A stretch of 64,000 nucleotides of DNA. It comes from Brevinema_A sp051649605. Its GTDB lineage: Bacteria > Spirochaetota > Brevinematia > Brevinematales > Brevinemataceae. A program made the position numbers and the translations under genes. This document shows positions 31,310 to 39,493 of the stretch, piece after piece. Numbering within the stretch: position 1 is the first letter of the stretch; every line of letters starts with the position of its first letter. The stretch covers positions 128,833 to 192,832 of the forward strand of contig JBOFHK010000017.1 in the NCBI GenBank assembly GCA_051649605.1. Direction: 5' to 3'. The notes under the pieces are model-generated. The model had not been told where the DNA came from. It made no database searches and saw only the letters and a program-made list of their open reading frames with translations.

Positions 31310-32640
31310 TAGAATATCAAGACAATTTTTTTCATCATTTATCAGAGTTTTTTGATCAATATTCTTTATCGTACCCTAATATTGCTGTGGCGGTATCAGG
31401 GGGGAGTGATTCAATATTTTTAATGCACACCTGTGCTAGAATTTCACAAAATATTGTTGTACTTCATGTCAATCACCAAACACGTCCTGAGTGCCAGAAA
31501 GAAGCTACTTTTATTCAAGATCAATGTCAACAGTTAGGGCTTTCTTTTGTCGAACTGAAAGCTGAAAATCTTTTTTTAGCAATGCCTAATTTTGAAGATC
31601 AAGCACGTCGAGAACGCTATCGTCTTTTTTTAGAGTATGGGAATCAATTCCAACTCACCCATATTTTAACTGCTCATCATCAAAATGATGTTGTAGAAAC
31701 AGTGTTACTAAAATTATTTCGTGCTTCTCCTAGTATGTTTATTCCTTCTTTCCGTCTCTTAGACAATCAATACAAAATTCAATTATTCCGACCGATGTTG
31801 GGGCTTTCCCAATTATTTATCAAATCTTATTTATTAGAGCAAGGCTTATTATTTATTACCGACTCGTCTAATAATGATACGAAATATCTAAGAAATTATC
31901 TTCGTATAGATATTCTACCGTTATTAAAAAATAAGATAGCAAGCTTCGATCAAAAAATCATTTCGTTCGCTCAACAGAGACAAGAAGAAAGCGATTTTTT
32001 GATGGAGTATATCAAACAAAGAGAACAAGCTTTGTTTTCTGGTTTAAGTTCTGATGTTAACGAATTTTTACGAGAACATCCTATTATCCAACAGGGTATT
32101 TTGAGAAATAAGATTCGTACTTTTACGTATAAAGAAATTTCTCGAAAACAGTTACGAGATATGATTACAAAAATTAGAGAGAGTCATTCGGGGATTCTAT
32201 TTCAAGATGATAAAATTGAATTAATTAAAGAACATGAGAAAATTAAATTTATTTCTAAAAATGAGAAAGAAAATCTTGAAAAAAATGTATTAATCATTCA
32301 TAATAAAAAGATATATTCCGAATTTTCAGATTGGAAAATTTGTTTTGGTGATGGCTTACGTTTTGATCGAGAAACGGATACAATTTATTTGCGATCTGTA
32401 GCTTCCGACGATCGAATTGCTTGGAATATTGGATCAAAAAAAGTTAGTCGATTATTGGCAGATAAAAAAACACCAAAATCAGAACAAGCTTATGTCATTA
32501 TTAAAAATAGTGAGATTGTAGGACTGTTAAGTACAAAAATCACTTATATTATTCCTCAACAGAGGGATAAAAATCATGGATTATTGATAAAATCCACCAA
32601 GGGAAGGGAATATGAAAAAAATAGAAGTATTATTTTCTAA
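31306..32640 (+). CDS. tilS: tRNA(Ile)-lysidine synthetase TilS
   Basis: TilS modifies the CAU anticodon of tRNA-Ile to lysidine so that it reads AUA. The 444-residue product has the PP-loop SGGSDS (residues 31-36), VLHVNHQTRPE, and the TAHHQNDVVETVLLKLFR segment; the C-terminal region (about 360-440) has the TilS tail pattern with SRLLADKKTP. Its start overlaps the preceding gene by four bases and its end overlaps hpt by 29 bases, as seen in many bacteria with the tilS-hpt-ftsH order. Confidence 0.93.
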   Translation: MIEYQDNFFHHLSEFFDQYSLSYPNIAVAVSGGSDSIFLMHTCARISQNIVVLHVNHQTRPECQKEATFIQDQCQQLGLSFVELKAENLFLAMPNFEDQARRERYRLFLEYGNQFQLTHILTAHHQNDVVETVLLKLFRASPSMFIPSFRLLDNQYKIQLFRPMLGLSQLFIKSYLLEQGLLFITDSSNNDTKYLRNYLRIDILPLLKNKIASFDQKIISFAQQRQEESDFLMEYIKQREQALFSGLSSDVNEFLREHPIIQQGILRNKIRTFTYKEISRKQLRDMITKIRESHSGILFQDDKIELIKEHEKIKFISKNEKENLEKNVLIIHNKKIYSEFSDWKICFGDGLRFDRETDTIYLRSVASDDRIAWNIGSKKVSRLLADKKTPKSEQAYVIIKNSEIVGLLSTKITYIIPQQRDKNHGLLIKSTKGREYEKNRSIIF

Positions 32641-33127
32641 AGAACAGATTGCCGTTCGGGTACAAGAAATTGCTCAAGAAATCAATCAATATATTGGTGA
32701 TGATGAGGCGGTTATTATTGCCAATCTTAAGGGAGCAGTTCACTTTTATTCAGATTTATTCCGATGTCTTACAGGTAAGGTGAAGATGGATTTTATAGAA
32801 ACACAAAGTTATTTTAATAATAAAAGTTCAGGACATGTGAAAATTATAAGAGATTTATCCGAAGATATAGAAGGTAAAAAAATTGTTATTGTAGAAGATA
32901 TTTTAGATACAGGTCTAACTTTTGAACATATTTTAAAACATATTCGTTATTTTCATAAACCATTGGATTGTAAGATCTGTGTTCTTTTGGATAAAACAGA
33001 AAATCGAAAAGTGATGATTATGCCAGATTGGGTAGGTTTTGAAATTACTAATTACTATGTTTTGGGATATGGACTAGATGACGACCAATACTATAGAAAT
33101 CTTCCCTATATAGGTCATTGGGTATAA
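32612..33127 (+). CDS. hpt: Hypoxanthine phosphoribosyltransferase
   Basis: Salvages hypoxanthine and guanine to nucleotides with PRPP. The 171-residue protein has IIANLKGAVHFYSDLF near the N-terminus and the PRPP-binding loop VIVEDILDTGLT (about residues 90-101); the hood region reads CVLLDKTENRK and DWVGFEI. The start overlaps the end of tilS by 29 bases with AAGGGAA inside tilS. ftsH follows 41 bp later. Purine salvage fits the punA gene at 58848. Confidence 0.94.
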   Translation: MKKIEVLFSKEQIAVRVQEIAQEINQYIGDDEAVIIANLKGAVHFYSDLFRCLTGKVKMDFIETQSYFNNKSSGHVKIIRDLSEDIEGKKIVIVEDILDTGLTFEHILKHIRYFHKPLDCKICVLLDKTENRKVMIMPDWVGFEITNYYVLGYGLDDDQYYRNLPYIGHWV

Positions 33128-33168
33128 AAATATTATATTAAAAAAGAAAACTCCATAAACAAGGAAAA

Positions 33169-35109
33169 ATGATGGGTAGAAAAAAAACAAAAAAACCTCA
33201 AGGGAATCAAGGAATCACAATAGGAATTTTTCTGTTGATTACTTTAGGTTTATTTATGATATGGTCAAGATTTGATCCTCCAGCTACAGTAGTAGAATAC
33301 TCCAAATTTTTTAATATGTTACAACAAGGTCAAATTCAATCTCTTTCTATACAAGGTCAAAAAATAGAAGGGATTATCATGGGTACAGACCCAAGTAGTT
33401 TTGTTACTATTATTCCTATGAATGATCCAGAACTTCTTCCTTTATTGAGGGAGCAGAACGTCTTAACTGAAGGAAAAATTGTCCAAAACTCTGGTGCGAA
33501 TAATTCTTTTTGGTGGATTTTAATTATTACCGCTGGGGTATTAATGCTTTGGTCAGCTTTCTCCAAAGGCGGTGGTGGTGGTGGCCCAGGTCAGGCGATG
33601 AATTTCGGAAAAACAAAAGCCCGTTTACATGATGAGACAGGAGAGAAAAAACTCTTCAAAGATGTTGCTGGAGCAAATGAAGCGAAAGAAGATCTTGAAG
33701 AAGTAGTGGAATTTTTGAAACATCCTAAAAAATTCTTAGATTTAGGGGCAAAAATCCCTAAAGGGGTTTTATTAGTTGGCCCTCCTGGAACAGGAAAAAC
33801 ATTGTTAGCAAAAGCTGTTGCTGGTGAAGCAAATGTTCCATTTTTTAGCGTTTCTGGATCAGAATTTGTTGAAATGTTTGTCGGTGTTGGTGCTTCTCGT
33901 GTGAGAGATCTTTTTGCTAATGGACGTAAAAAAGCTCCTGCTATTATTTTTATTGATGAGCTTGATGCTGTTGGTCGTGCAAGAGGCGCAGGTTGGGGTG
34001 GTTCTCATGATGAAAGAGAGCAGACTTTGAATCAGATCTTGGTGGAAATGGATGGTTTTGATTCGTCAGAAGGTTTGATTATTATTGCAGCGACTAATCG
34101 CCCTGACATTTTAGATCCTGCTTTAAAAAGACCAGGACGTTTTGATCGGCAGGTTGTTGTTGATCGTCCCGATGTAAAGGCTCGAGAAGCGATTTTAGAA
34201 GTACATTCTCGTAAGAAAAAACTTGCCTCCGATGTTAATTTAGAAGTTATTGCAAAAGGGACTCCAGGATTTACTGGAGCTGACCTAGAAAATCTCACCA
34301 ATGAAGCAGCTTTAAAAGCAGGAAGAGATAATAGAAAAGAAATTTCTAATTCAGATTTTGAGTTTGCTAAAGATAAAGTCATGATGGGGGCGGAACGGCG
34401 TTCTATGGTGATGACCGATGAAGATAAACTTACTACAGCATATCATGAAGCAGGACATGCGGTCTCTGGTCATTTTCTCCTTTTGGTGGATCCTGTCCAT
34501 AAGGTTACGATTATTCCGAGAGGACAAGCGTTAGGGGTAACTTTTTTCCTTCCACAAAATGATCGCTATTCTTACATCAAGAAAAAAGTAGAAGAAAATA
34601 TCATCATGGCCTTAAGTGGTCGTGCTGCTGAAGAAATCATGTTTGGAAAAGAATATATTTCTGCTGGTGCTCGCGGAGATATAGAACATGTTACTAAATA
34701 TGCTCGTTCTATGGTATGTGAGTGGGGAATGAGTGATTTACTTGGTCCTGTGCAGTATGGCGAAAGTGATGGCCCTGTATTTTTAGCGAAAGATATCTCT
34801 AGCCGTAAAACCTACTCCGAAAAAACCCATGAAGAAATTGATTCCGAAATCAAAAAAATTATTATAGTTGGCTATGAGAGAGCTTTAGAATTACTACGCC
34901 AACACCAAGATCAACTAATTGATCTTGCAGAAGTTTTATTAGAAAAAGAAACAATCTCTTCTGATGAAGTTTCACAGATTTTGGGTATCGTGGATCGCCC
35001 AAGATTTCCTGTATTGGATGATTTCCGCAAACGTCATCCTGCACGGATTGTAGTACCTGTTGAACAAAATTTAGAAGAAAATTCTGAAATTCCAACAGAT
35101 CAAGAATAA
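33169..35109 (+). CDS. ftsH: ATP-dependent zinc metalloprotease FtsH
   Basis: Membrane AAA+ protease that degrades damaged membrane proteins and short-lived regulators. The 646-residue protein has two membrane segments (about 15-31 and 113-130), Walker A GPPGTGKT (204-211), Walker B IIFIDELDAVG, the SRH arginine segment (RPGRFDRQ) and the zinc-protease motif HEAGH (426-430). ATG 33172 is an equally likely start. A strong terminator follows, shared with the lipoprotein gene on the other strand. Confidence 0.96.
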   Translation: MMGRKKTKKPQGNQGITIGIFLLITLGLFMIWSRFDPPATVVEYSKFFNMLQQGQIQSLSIQGQKIEGIIMGTDPSSFVTIIPMNDPELLPLLREQNVLTEGKIVQNSGANNSFWWILIITAGVLMLWSAFSKGGGGGGPGQAMNFGKTKARLHDETGEKKLFKDVAGANEAKEDLEEVVEFLKHPKKFLDLGAKIPKGVLLVGPPGTGKTLLAKAVAGEANVPFFSVSGSEFVEMFVGVGASRVRDLFANGRKKAPAIIFIDELDAVGRARGAGWGGSHDEREQTLNQILVEMDGFDSSEGLIIIAATNRPDILDPALKRPGRFDRQVVVDRPDVKAREAILEVHSRKKKLASDVNLEVIAKGTPGFTGADLENLTNEAALKAGRDNRKEISNSDFEFAKDKVMMGAERRSMVMTDEDKLTTAYHEAGHAVSGHFLLLVDPVHKVTIIPRGQALGVTFFLPQNDRYSYIKKKVEENIIMALSGRAAEEIMFGKEYISAGARGDIEHVTKYARSMVCEWGMSDLLGPVQYGESDGPVFLAKDISSRKTYSEKTHEEIDSEIKKIIIVGYERALELLRQHQDQLIDLAEVLLEKETISSDEVSQILGIVDRPRFPVLDDFRKRHPARIVVPVEQNLEENSEIPTDQE

Positions 35110-35130
35110 ATACTCTAAAAATTTTAGTCA

Positions 35131-35162
35131 AAATAAGCCCCCAAAATCTTGGGGGCTTATTT
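35131..35162. terminator. Bidirectional terminator after ftsH
   Basis: A 12-bp stem, AAATAAGCCCCC and GGGGGCTTATTT, with an 8-base loop and T-rich flanks on both sides. It ends ftsH on the plus strand and the lipoprotein gene 35202 on the minus strand. Confidence 0.88.
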
Positions 35163-35201
35163 ATTATCTATTTGAGAAAACTCTATAAACCCCGTTTGAG
35201 A

Positions 35202-35891
35202 TTATTTTTTTGTATAGATCACAGCGTTTCTAAGCTCTTCTTCTACAGAATTGTAGATTTTATATTCTTTTCCTTTTACAAAATCAATCTCAATAAAACT
35301 ACGTTTTTTATCGGTCTCTTTCACGAGAAAGTATTTTGGCTTTAAGTCTTCTGGTTTTATCGCTTTCCAAATGGGCGTTAAAGCGCTCCACTGCTTACCT
35401 ATTGAAAGAGGTAGGGTGTAAATTTGCGTATATCGTTCATCGATTAGTTCTTTAGTAACGTCTTGAATACCATGTTTGATGATGAATGATAAGATTGTAA
35501 ATATACTCCCTTCGATGGCAATTTTTTTTGTGAGAATGGAGTTGGCACTCATAATAGTTAAGCATGTATAGTTATTATTATCGAAGAAGTAGTTATAAAC
35601 AGTTTTGTTTCTTGGGTCTTTGATAATTAATTCCCACTGGGTGAATCCTCTGACCGATTCAACTTGGTTGAGAGCATCTTTGAGACCTGTATCCAAAATA
35701 TAATCACCCGTACCAACTACCCCATCAGGTAGGGTAATAATTTCATTAGTTATTCCGCCTCCATTTGTGCCTCCTCCATTTGTTCCACCACCTGGTAGTG
35801 TTATGTCGTCATCCTTATGATCTCTATCAGAAGTTGTGGAGCAAGCTTCTAGCAGGCATAATATGCTTACTATTAATATTAATTTTTTCAT
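35202..35891 (-). CDS. Lipoprotein, paralogous family member 4
   Basis: A 229-residue member of the same lipoprotein family as 19496-22072. Start 35891 follows AAGGAGG; the longer in-frame sequence upstream lacks a site. Signal peptide MKKLILIVSILCLLEAC ends at Cys 17 in an LEAC lipobox. The linker is built of GGGTN repeats (about 15-bp DNA units), then IITLPDGVVGTGDYILDTG, LKDALNQVESVRGFTQWEL, and a C-terminal half with YTQIYTLPLSIGKQW and YFLVKETDKKRSFIEI, ending YTKK. Members 4 and 5 share ILDTGL, whereas 1-3 have LDEGL. Function unknown. Confidence 0.85.
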   Translation of the reverse strand: MKKLILIVSILCLLEACSTTSDRDHKDDDITLPGGGTNGGGTNGGGITNEIITLPDGVVGTGDYILDTGLKDALNQVESVRGFTQWELIIKDPRNKTVYNYFFDNNNYTCLTIMSANSILTKKIAIEGSIFTILSFIIKHGIQDVTKELIDERYTQIYTLPLSIGKQWSALTPIWKAIKPEDLKPKYFLVKETDKKRSFIEIDFVKGKEYKIYNSVEEELRNAVIYTKK

Positions 35892-35952
35892 AAAAATCCT
35901 CCTTTTTATAGAATATATTGATCTGTCCTTTTGAATATTCTTATCCCTATTA

Positions 35953-35981
35953 AGGATAATAAAATAATAATTGTTTGGCAA
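35953..35981 (-). promoter_or_regulatory. Promoter of lipoprotein 4
   Basis: TTGCCA (35981-35976), 17-base spacer, TATCCT (35958-35953) on the minus strand, about 62 bases upstream of ATG 35891. Slightly weaker than the promoters of members 1 to 3. Confidence 0.6.
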
Positions 35982-36126
35982 GAGTTTGTTTTCTTAGTAA
36001 AAGTTACTATATTTTTAGTGCACAGTGATTCTATGGTCTTTTCCTATTAAGTCAATCAATTTTATAAACCTTAGATTCTGACTATTGTTGTTTCCTTGAA
36101 GGATACTTATTATTAATTATGATCTA

Positions 36127-36246
36127 TTATTTTTTTGTGAGATCGCGATAATTGTTTCTTCTTCTAAAAAATTAGCTTAAGTTTCTCTTTAAGATCTTCA
36201 TCTAAAATAGGATTATCAATACTAAATACACTATTGGAGGGGTAGG
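36127..36246 (-). pseudogene. Remnant of another lipoprotein of the same family
   Basis: On the minus strand one frame reads NSVFSIDNPILDEDLKEKL, which matches the family core (STGDYILDTGLKDAL), then meets a TAG. Another frame directly after it reads EEETIIAISQK, similar to the end of the family (EEELRNAVIYTKK). The signal peptide, linker and about 130 residues of the centre are missing. It fits a copy lost by internal deletion and frameshift. Confidence 0.55.
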
Positions 36247-36317
36247 ACTAAGTAGCTGGAATAAAATTCTTATATATCAATAAGGTGATGATTATTTATT
36301 TGGAGATATAGTTTATG

Positions 36318-36349
36318 AATATTCCTTCTACGATCGTAGAAGGAATATT
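36318..36349. repeat. 32-bp perfect palindrome after lipoprotein 5
   Basis: Half sequence AATATTCCTTCTACGA followed directly by its exact complement. It lies 12 bases downstream of the stop of the lipoprotein gene at 36361. A long T-run is lacking on the minus strand, so termination is only a possibility. Confidence 0.8.
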
Positions 36350-36360
36350 TTATTTGGAAA

Positions 36361-37041
36361 TTATTTTTTCGTGTAGAGTAGAGCTTTTTGGAGTTCTTCG
36401 CCTACGGAGCCTGTAAGTTTATATTCTGTCCCTTTAACGAGATTGATTTCTATAATACTCAGAATGGAATTAGTTTCTTTAATAAGATAATAATAAGGTT
36501 TTAAACTTCCTTGTCCAATATCTTCCCATATAAGTGTTGAAAAGTTCCACTGTTTGCCTTTTGATGGGGTAAAAGTATAAACTTGGGTATAGTTTTGAGC
36601 TGACAGTTCTGTTGTAACATCGTCATTCCCATGCTTTATAGTAAAAGATAATGTTAAAGTGAATGATCCTTCGATGGCAACTTTCTTTGTGAGAATATTA
36701 TTAGTACTAGTAAGATTAATAAAAGCGAAAATATTATTAGTAAGGAAGAGTTCACGGACATTTTTATTTGTTGTATTACTCAGCAATTCCCATTGGGTGA
36801 AACCTTTTACAGAAATAACTTGCCCGAGGGTATCTTTAAGACCTGTATCTAAAATATAATCACCCGTACTAACGACACCATCAGGTAGAGTAATGACTTC
36901 ATTCGTACCTCCGTCAGTACCACCACCTCCGTCAGTACCACCACCATCATCAGGTAATGTAGGATTGGTGTTTTTGTCGGGAGTATTAGAGCAGGCACCT
37001 AAAAGACAAAATATACTAAGTATTAGTATGTATTTTTTCAT
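36361..37041 (-). CDS. Lipoprotein, paralogous family member 5
   Basis: A 226-residue member. TAGGAG precedes ATG 37041. Signal peptide MKKYILILSIFCLLGAC ends with the lipobox LGAC (Cys 17). The linker contains an exact 18-bp DNA tandem duplication (36907-36942) that gives GGTDGG repeats. The shared domain reads VSTGDYILDTGLKDTLGQ, SVKGFTQWELL, YTQVYTFTPSKGKQW and YYLIKETNSILSIIEI, ending YTKK. It is closest to member 4 and, with its own strong promoter, is probably expressed. Function unknown. Confidence 0.85.
   Translation of the reverse strand: MKKYILILSIFCLLGACSNTPDKNTNPTLPDDGGGTDGGGGTDGGTNEVITLPDGVVSTGDYILDTGLKDTLGQVISVKGFTQWELLSNTTNKNVRELFLTNNIFAFINLTSTNNILTKKVAIEGSFTLTLSFTIKHGNDDVTTELSAQNYTQVYTFTPSKGKQWNFSTLIWEDIGQGSLKPYYYLIKETNSILSIIEINLVKGTEYKLTGSVGEELQKALLYTKK
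36907..36942. repeat. 18-bp tandem repeat in lipoprotein linker
   Basis: Two adjacent exact copies of ACCTCCGTCAGTACCACC (plus-strand reading), coding for the GGTDGG part of the linker of lipoprotein 5. Because 18 is a multiple of 3, slippage would change linker length and not the frame. Confidence 0.9.
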
Positions 37042-37069
37042 AAGAATTCTCCTATTATTTGTTATTTAT

Positions 37070-37098
37070 AAGATAAAAACAGAAGTGTGAGTTGTCAA
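37070..37098 (-). promoter_or_regulatory. Promoter of lipoprotein 5
   Basis: TTGACA (37098-37093), 17-base spacer, TATCTT (37075-37070) on the minus strand, about 28 bases upstream of ATG 37041. Confidence 0.65.
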
Positions 37099-37162
37099 GG
37101 TTTTAGAATAAAACACTATTGAATACTATCATGCAAGATAAGCAGATGACAGCATTTTATTT

Positions 37163-37201
37163 AAAAAAAATAGACATCTTTATAAAAAAGATGTCTATTT
37201 T
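37163..37201 (-). terminator. Terminator after rseP
   Basis: Minus strand: AAAATAGACATCTTT and AAAGATGTCTATTTT form a 15-bp stem with a short loop, followed by further T residues. It ends the rseP transcript before the lipoprotein gene 36361. Confidence 0.8.
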
Positions 37202-37241
37202 GTGGTTTTGTTTTATGTCTTAGAAGTATTTTTATTAAAAA

Positions 37242-38612
37242 TTATTCTTTAGTTTGTTGAGTTTGAGTGTTTTCTTTAGCGATATTTTTAATGTCATTAA
37301 ATAGAACAAAAACGGCTACTGTTAATAACAAAATAATTCCTGCTTGTTCAATTACCGTAATGATTTTTTCTACAAGAGGATTGTTTTTGAAAATACTTCG
37401 TGCAGTATTTAAGATAATATGCCCACCATCTAATCCTGGGAAAGGAAGTAGATTGAATATTGCTAATGCTAAACTTAGCATAACCATAAACTTAACTAAT
37501 AAAGCACCATCAAATGTTTTTACAATATCTCCAGTAATAGAAATAATCCTAACAGGGCCAGAAAGATTTTGTTGGACATTCACTTGTCCAGAGAATAGCT
37601 TGACTAAAGAAGCTTTAATTTGTGAGATAATGCTAGTAATGTTTTCTGTAGCCATAGAAAATGCCGATCCAAAGGAGCTTGCTTTACGAAGGATTTGTAT
37701 TTGTTGGGGATATTCTGCTTGAATGCCGATTTGTTGGAGTACGTTATTTTGGATCGAGATGGTATTTGTTTGTTCATTTCGAACTATGGTAAAACTTAAA
37801 GGTTTTCCTTCTTGAACTTTTTCAACGACAGAATGAAAAAATTGAATAGGAGTACTATTGATTGCAATAATTTGATCTCCTACTATAAACCCTGCTTGCC
37901 GAGCGGGCGAATCGTCTAAGACTTTACTAATGATCGCAGGAGATACTGGTTGAACGCCAATTAAATCAAGACCTGTTGCAAAATCAGGAATAGTAGTAAC
38001 GGGAACTTGGTTAGTAAGATTATCACGAACATAATAAACTATTTTTGTTGCTTCTGTAGATGAGGATAAAGCGACGGGAATATCCATAAAGTGGTTAATA
38101 GATTTATCGTTAATTTGAATAATAAAATCTCCACTCCGTAACCCCGCGGTATAAGCTGGGGAATCAATGAGCGATTGGTCTTGTGGGGAAACAATTTGTG
38201 TTGGGACATAGACTTGATTGGAAAGATGGTATTCTTTAAATCCTATACCAAACATAATGACCATGACAAGGTAGGCAAAAATAATATTAAAAAGACTACC
38301 ACCGATAATAGTAAGAAGACGAGCCCAGAGAGGACTGTTCATTAAAGCTCGAGGATCGGGGTCATCAGCATTCTCTTCGTTACCGAATCCACAAAATCCT
38401 CCAAAAGGGAGCCGCCCAATTTGGTAATATGTTTCACCGTACTGAAATCCCCAAATAGATTTGCCCATCCCAATCGAAAATACATCAACTCGGACATTAC
38501 ACCATTTTGCCATTAATAAATGTCCCAATTCATGGACTGCAACGAGAATACTTAATACAAGTATCGCAATAATAATACCAAAGATATTTAGAAATAATTC
38601 TGGATTCAACAT
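37242..38612 (-). CDS. rseP: Site-2 protease RseP, zinc metalloprotease
   Basis: Intramembrane protease that cleaves anti-sigma factors and leftover signal peptides. Start ATG 38612 follows AAGGAACA; the longer frame starting 11 codons upstream has no site. The 456-residue protein has HELGH (27-31) in its first membrane segment, two PDZ-like domains (about 140-300, with DFIIQINDKSI and DQIIAINSTPI), and LLPFPGLDGGH near residue 390, which supplies the third zinc ligand. The following region is hydrophobic. It is the last gene before the lipoprotein pair. Confidence 0.93.
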   Translation of the reverse strand: MLNPELFLNIFGIIIAILVLSILVAVHELGHLLMAKWCNVRVDVFSIGMGKSIWGFQYGETYYQIGRLPFGGFCGFGNEENADDPDPRALMNSPLWARLLTIIGGSLFNIIFAYLVMVIMFGIGFKEYHLSNQVYVPTQIVSPQDQSLIDSPAYTAGLRSGDFIIQINDKSINHFMDIPVALSSSTEATKIVYYVRDNLTNQVPVTTIPDFATGLDLIGVQPVSPAIISKVLDDSPARQAGFIVGDQIIAINSTPIQFFHSVVEKVQEGKPLSFTIVRNEQTNTISIQNNVLQQIGIQAEYPQQIQILRKASSFGSAFSMATENITSIISQIKASLVKLFSGQVNVQQNLSGPVRIISITGDIVKTFDGALLVKFMVMLSLALAIFNLLPFPGLDGGHIILNTARSIFKNNPLVEKIITVIEQAGIILLLTVAVFVLFNDIKNIAKENTQTQQTKE

Positions 38613-38707
38613 ATATGTTCCTTTTTTGTATTTTAGCGGTTTCAATAATGAAGGTACTAGTACTCAATATTGTTTTCCGAAGATATTACGTATTAATTGA
38701 GAGTAAT

Positions 38708-39436
38708 CTATATTTGTAAGATATCTCCCCACAAGGCATTCATCGCTAGTGCGGCAGCCACAGAAACGTTAAACGAATCTAATTTTTTTGTGGATGCTAG
38801 AGATACTTTTTCGGTACAGAGGGATTTAATACCTTTTCTAATACCTTCTCGTTCCGAACCTAAAATAAGAGCTGTTTTTTCTTTTTGAGTTTTAAAGGAA
38901 TATAAAGAAATTTTAGATTCGCTTGCGAGTGCTAATACATCAAAATTTTCAGCTTTCATCAGATCGATTTCTGTTTTGAGATTATCAACATAGGCTAGAG
39001 AGATTTTGTAGATTGCTCCAGCGGATGCCTTAATTGTTTGTGGAGTGATACGAGCAGAATTATCTTTGGGTAATAAAATGAGATCAGCCCCCAAGAGAAG
39101 GGCAGATCGGATAATTGCTCCCAAGTTACCAGTGTCCGTAATTCCATCTAATAATAATACCCGATTAATATTATGATAATTTCGTTCATAAGGCTGATCT
39201 TCGGTAATAATATTATTGGGGAGTATCATTTCTGCAGCAATTCCCTGATGTTTTTGTGTATCAGAAATTTTATCTAATTCTCTTCCCGTAATAAAACGTA
39301 CTGGTATATTATGTTCCCTGAGGAGGCGTTTTAAACCAGGGTATTTATCACCTTTTTCTTCATCGATCCAAACCTGGCTTAGTTGGAGCTTTTCTAATAA
39401 AGCCTCTTCAATAGAATTTCTTCCATACACAATCAT
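38708..39436 (-). CDS. 23S rRNA/tRNA methyltransferase, TrmH/SpoU family (RlmB-like)
   Basis: A 242-residue knot-fold methyltransferase, most similar in layout to RlmB, which makes a 2'-O-methylguanosine in 23S rRNA. The substrate-binding domain is at about residues 1-75 (IVYGRNSIEEALLEKLQL). The knot has the three SpoU motifs: LDGITDTGNLGAIIRSALLLGAD, ILGSEREGI and SFNVSVAAALAMNALW. The spacing to neighbours suggests an operon with rseP. The exact target cannot be inferred from sequence alone. Confidence 0.88.
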   Translation of the reverse strand: MIVYGRNSIEEALLEKLQLSQVWIDEEKGDKYPGLKRLLREHNIPVRFITGRELDKISDTQKHQGIAAEMILPNNIITEDQPYERNYHNINRVLLLDGITDTGNLGAIIRSALLLGADLILLPKDNSARITPQTIKASAGAIYKISLAYVDNLKTEIDLMKAENFDVLALASESKISLYSFKTQKEKTALILGSEREGIRKGIKSLCTEKVSLASTKKLDSFNVSVAAALAMNALWGDILQI

Positions 39437-39493
39437 ATTGTCTTATCCTAAAATAAGAATAGGGATCATTTTTACAATCTCTTCTTATAGTTT

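Larger units (their letters stand above)
35892..36360. other. Gap between lipoprotein genes
   Basis: A 469-bp stretch without an intact gene. It holds the promoter of lipoprotein 4 (35953-35981), a decayed lipoprotein remnant (about 36127-36246) and a perfect 32-bp palindrome (36318-36349). I see nothing recognisable in 35982-36126. Confidence 0.7.

Noticed and set aside
36907..36942. Short repeats that might be part of a CRISPR array
   Set aside because: The two units are directly adjacent without spacers and lie in frame inside a coding region; no cas genes are visible in the window.
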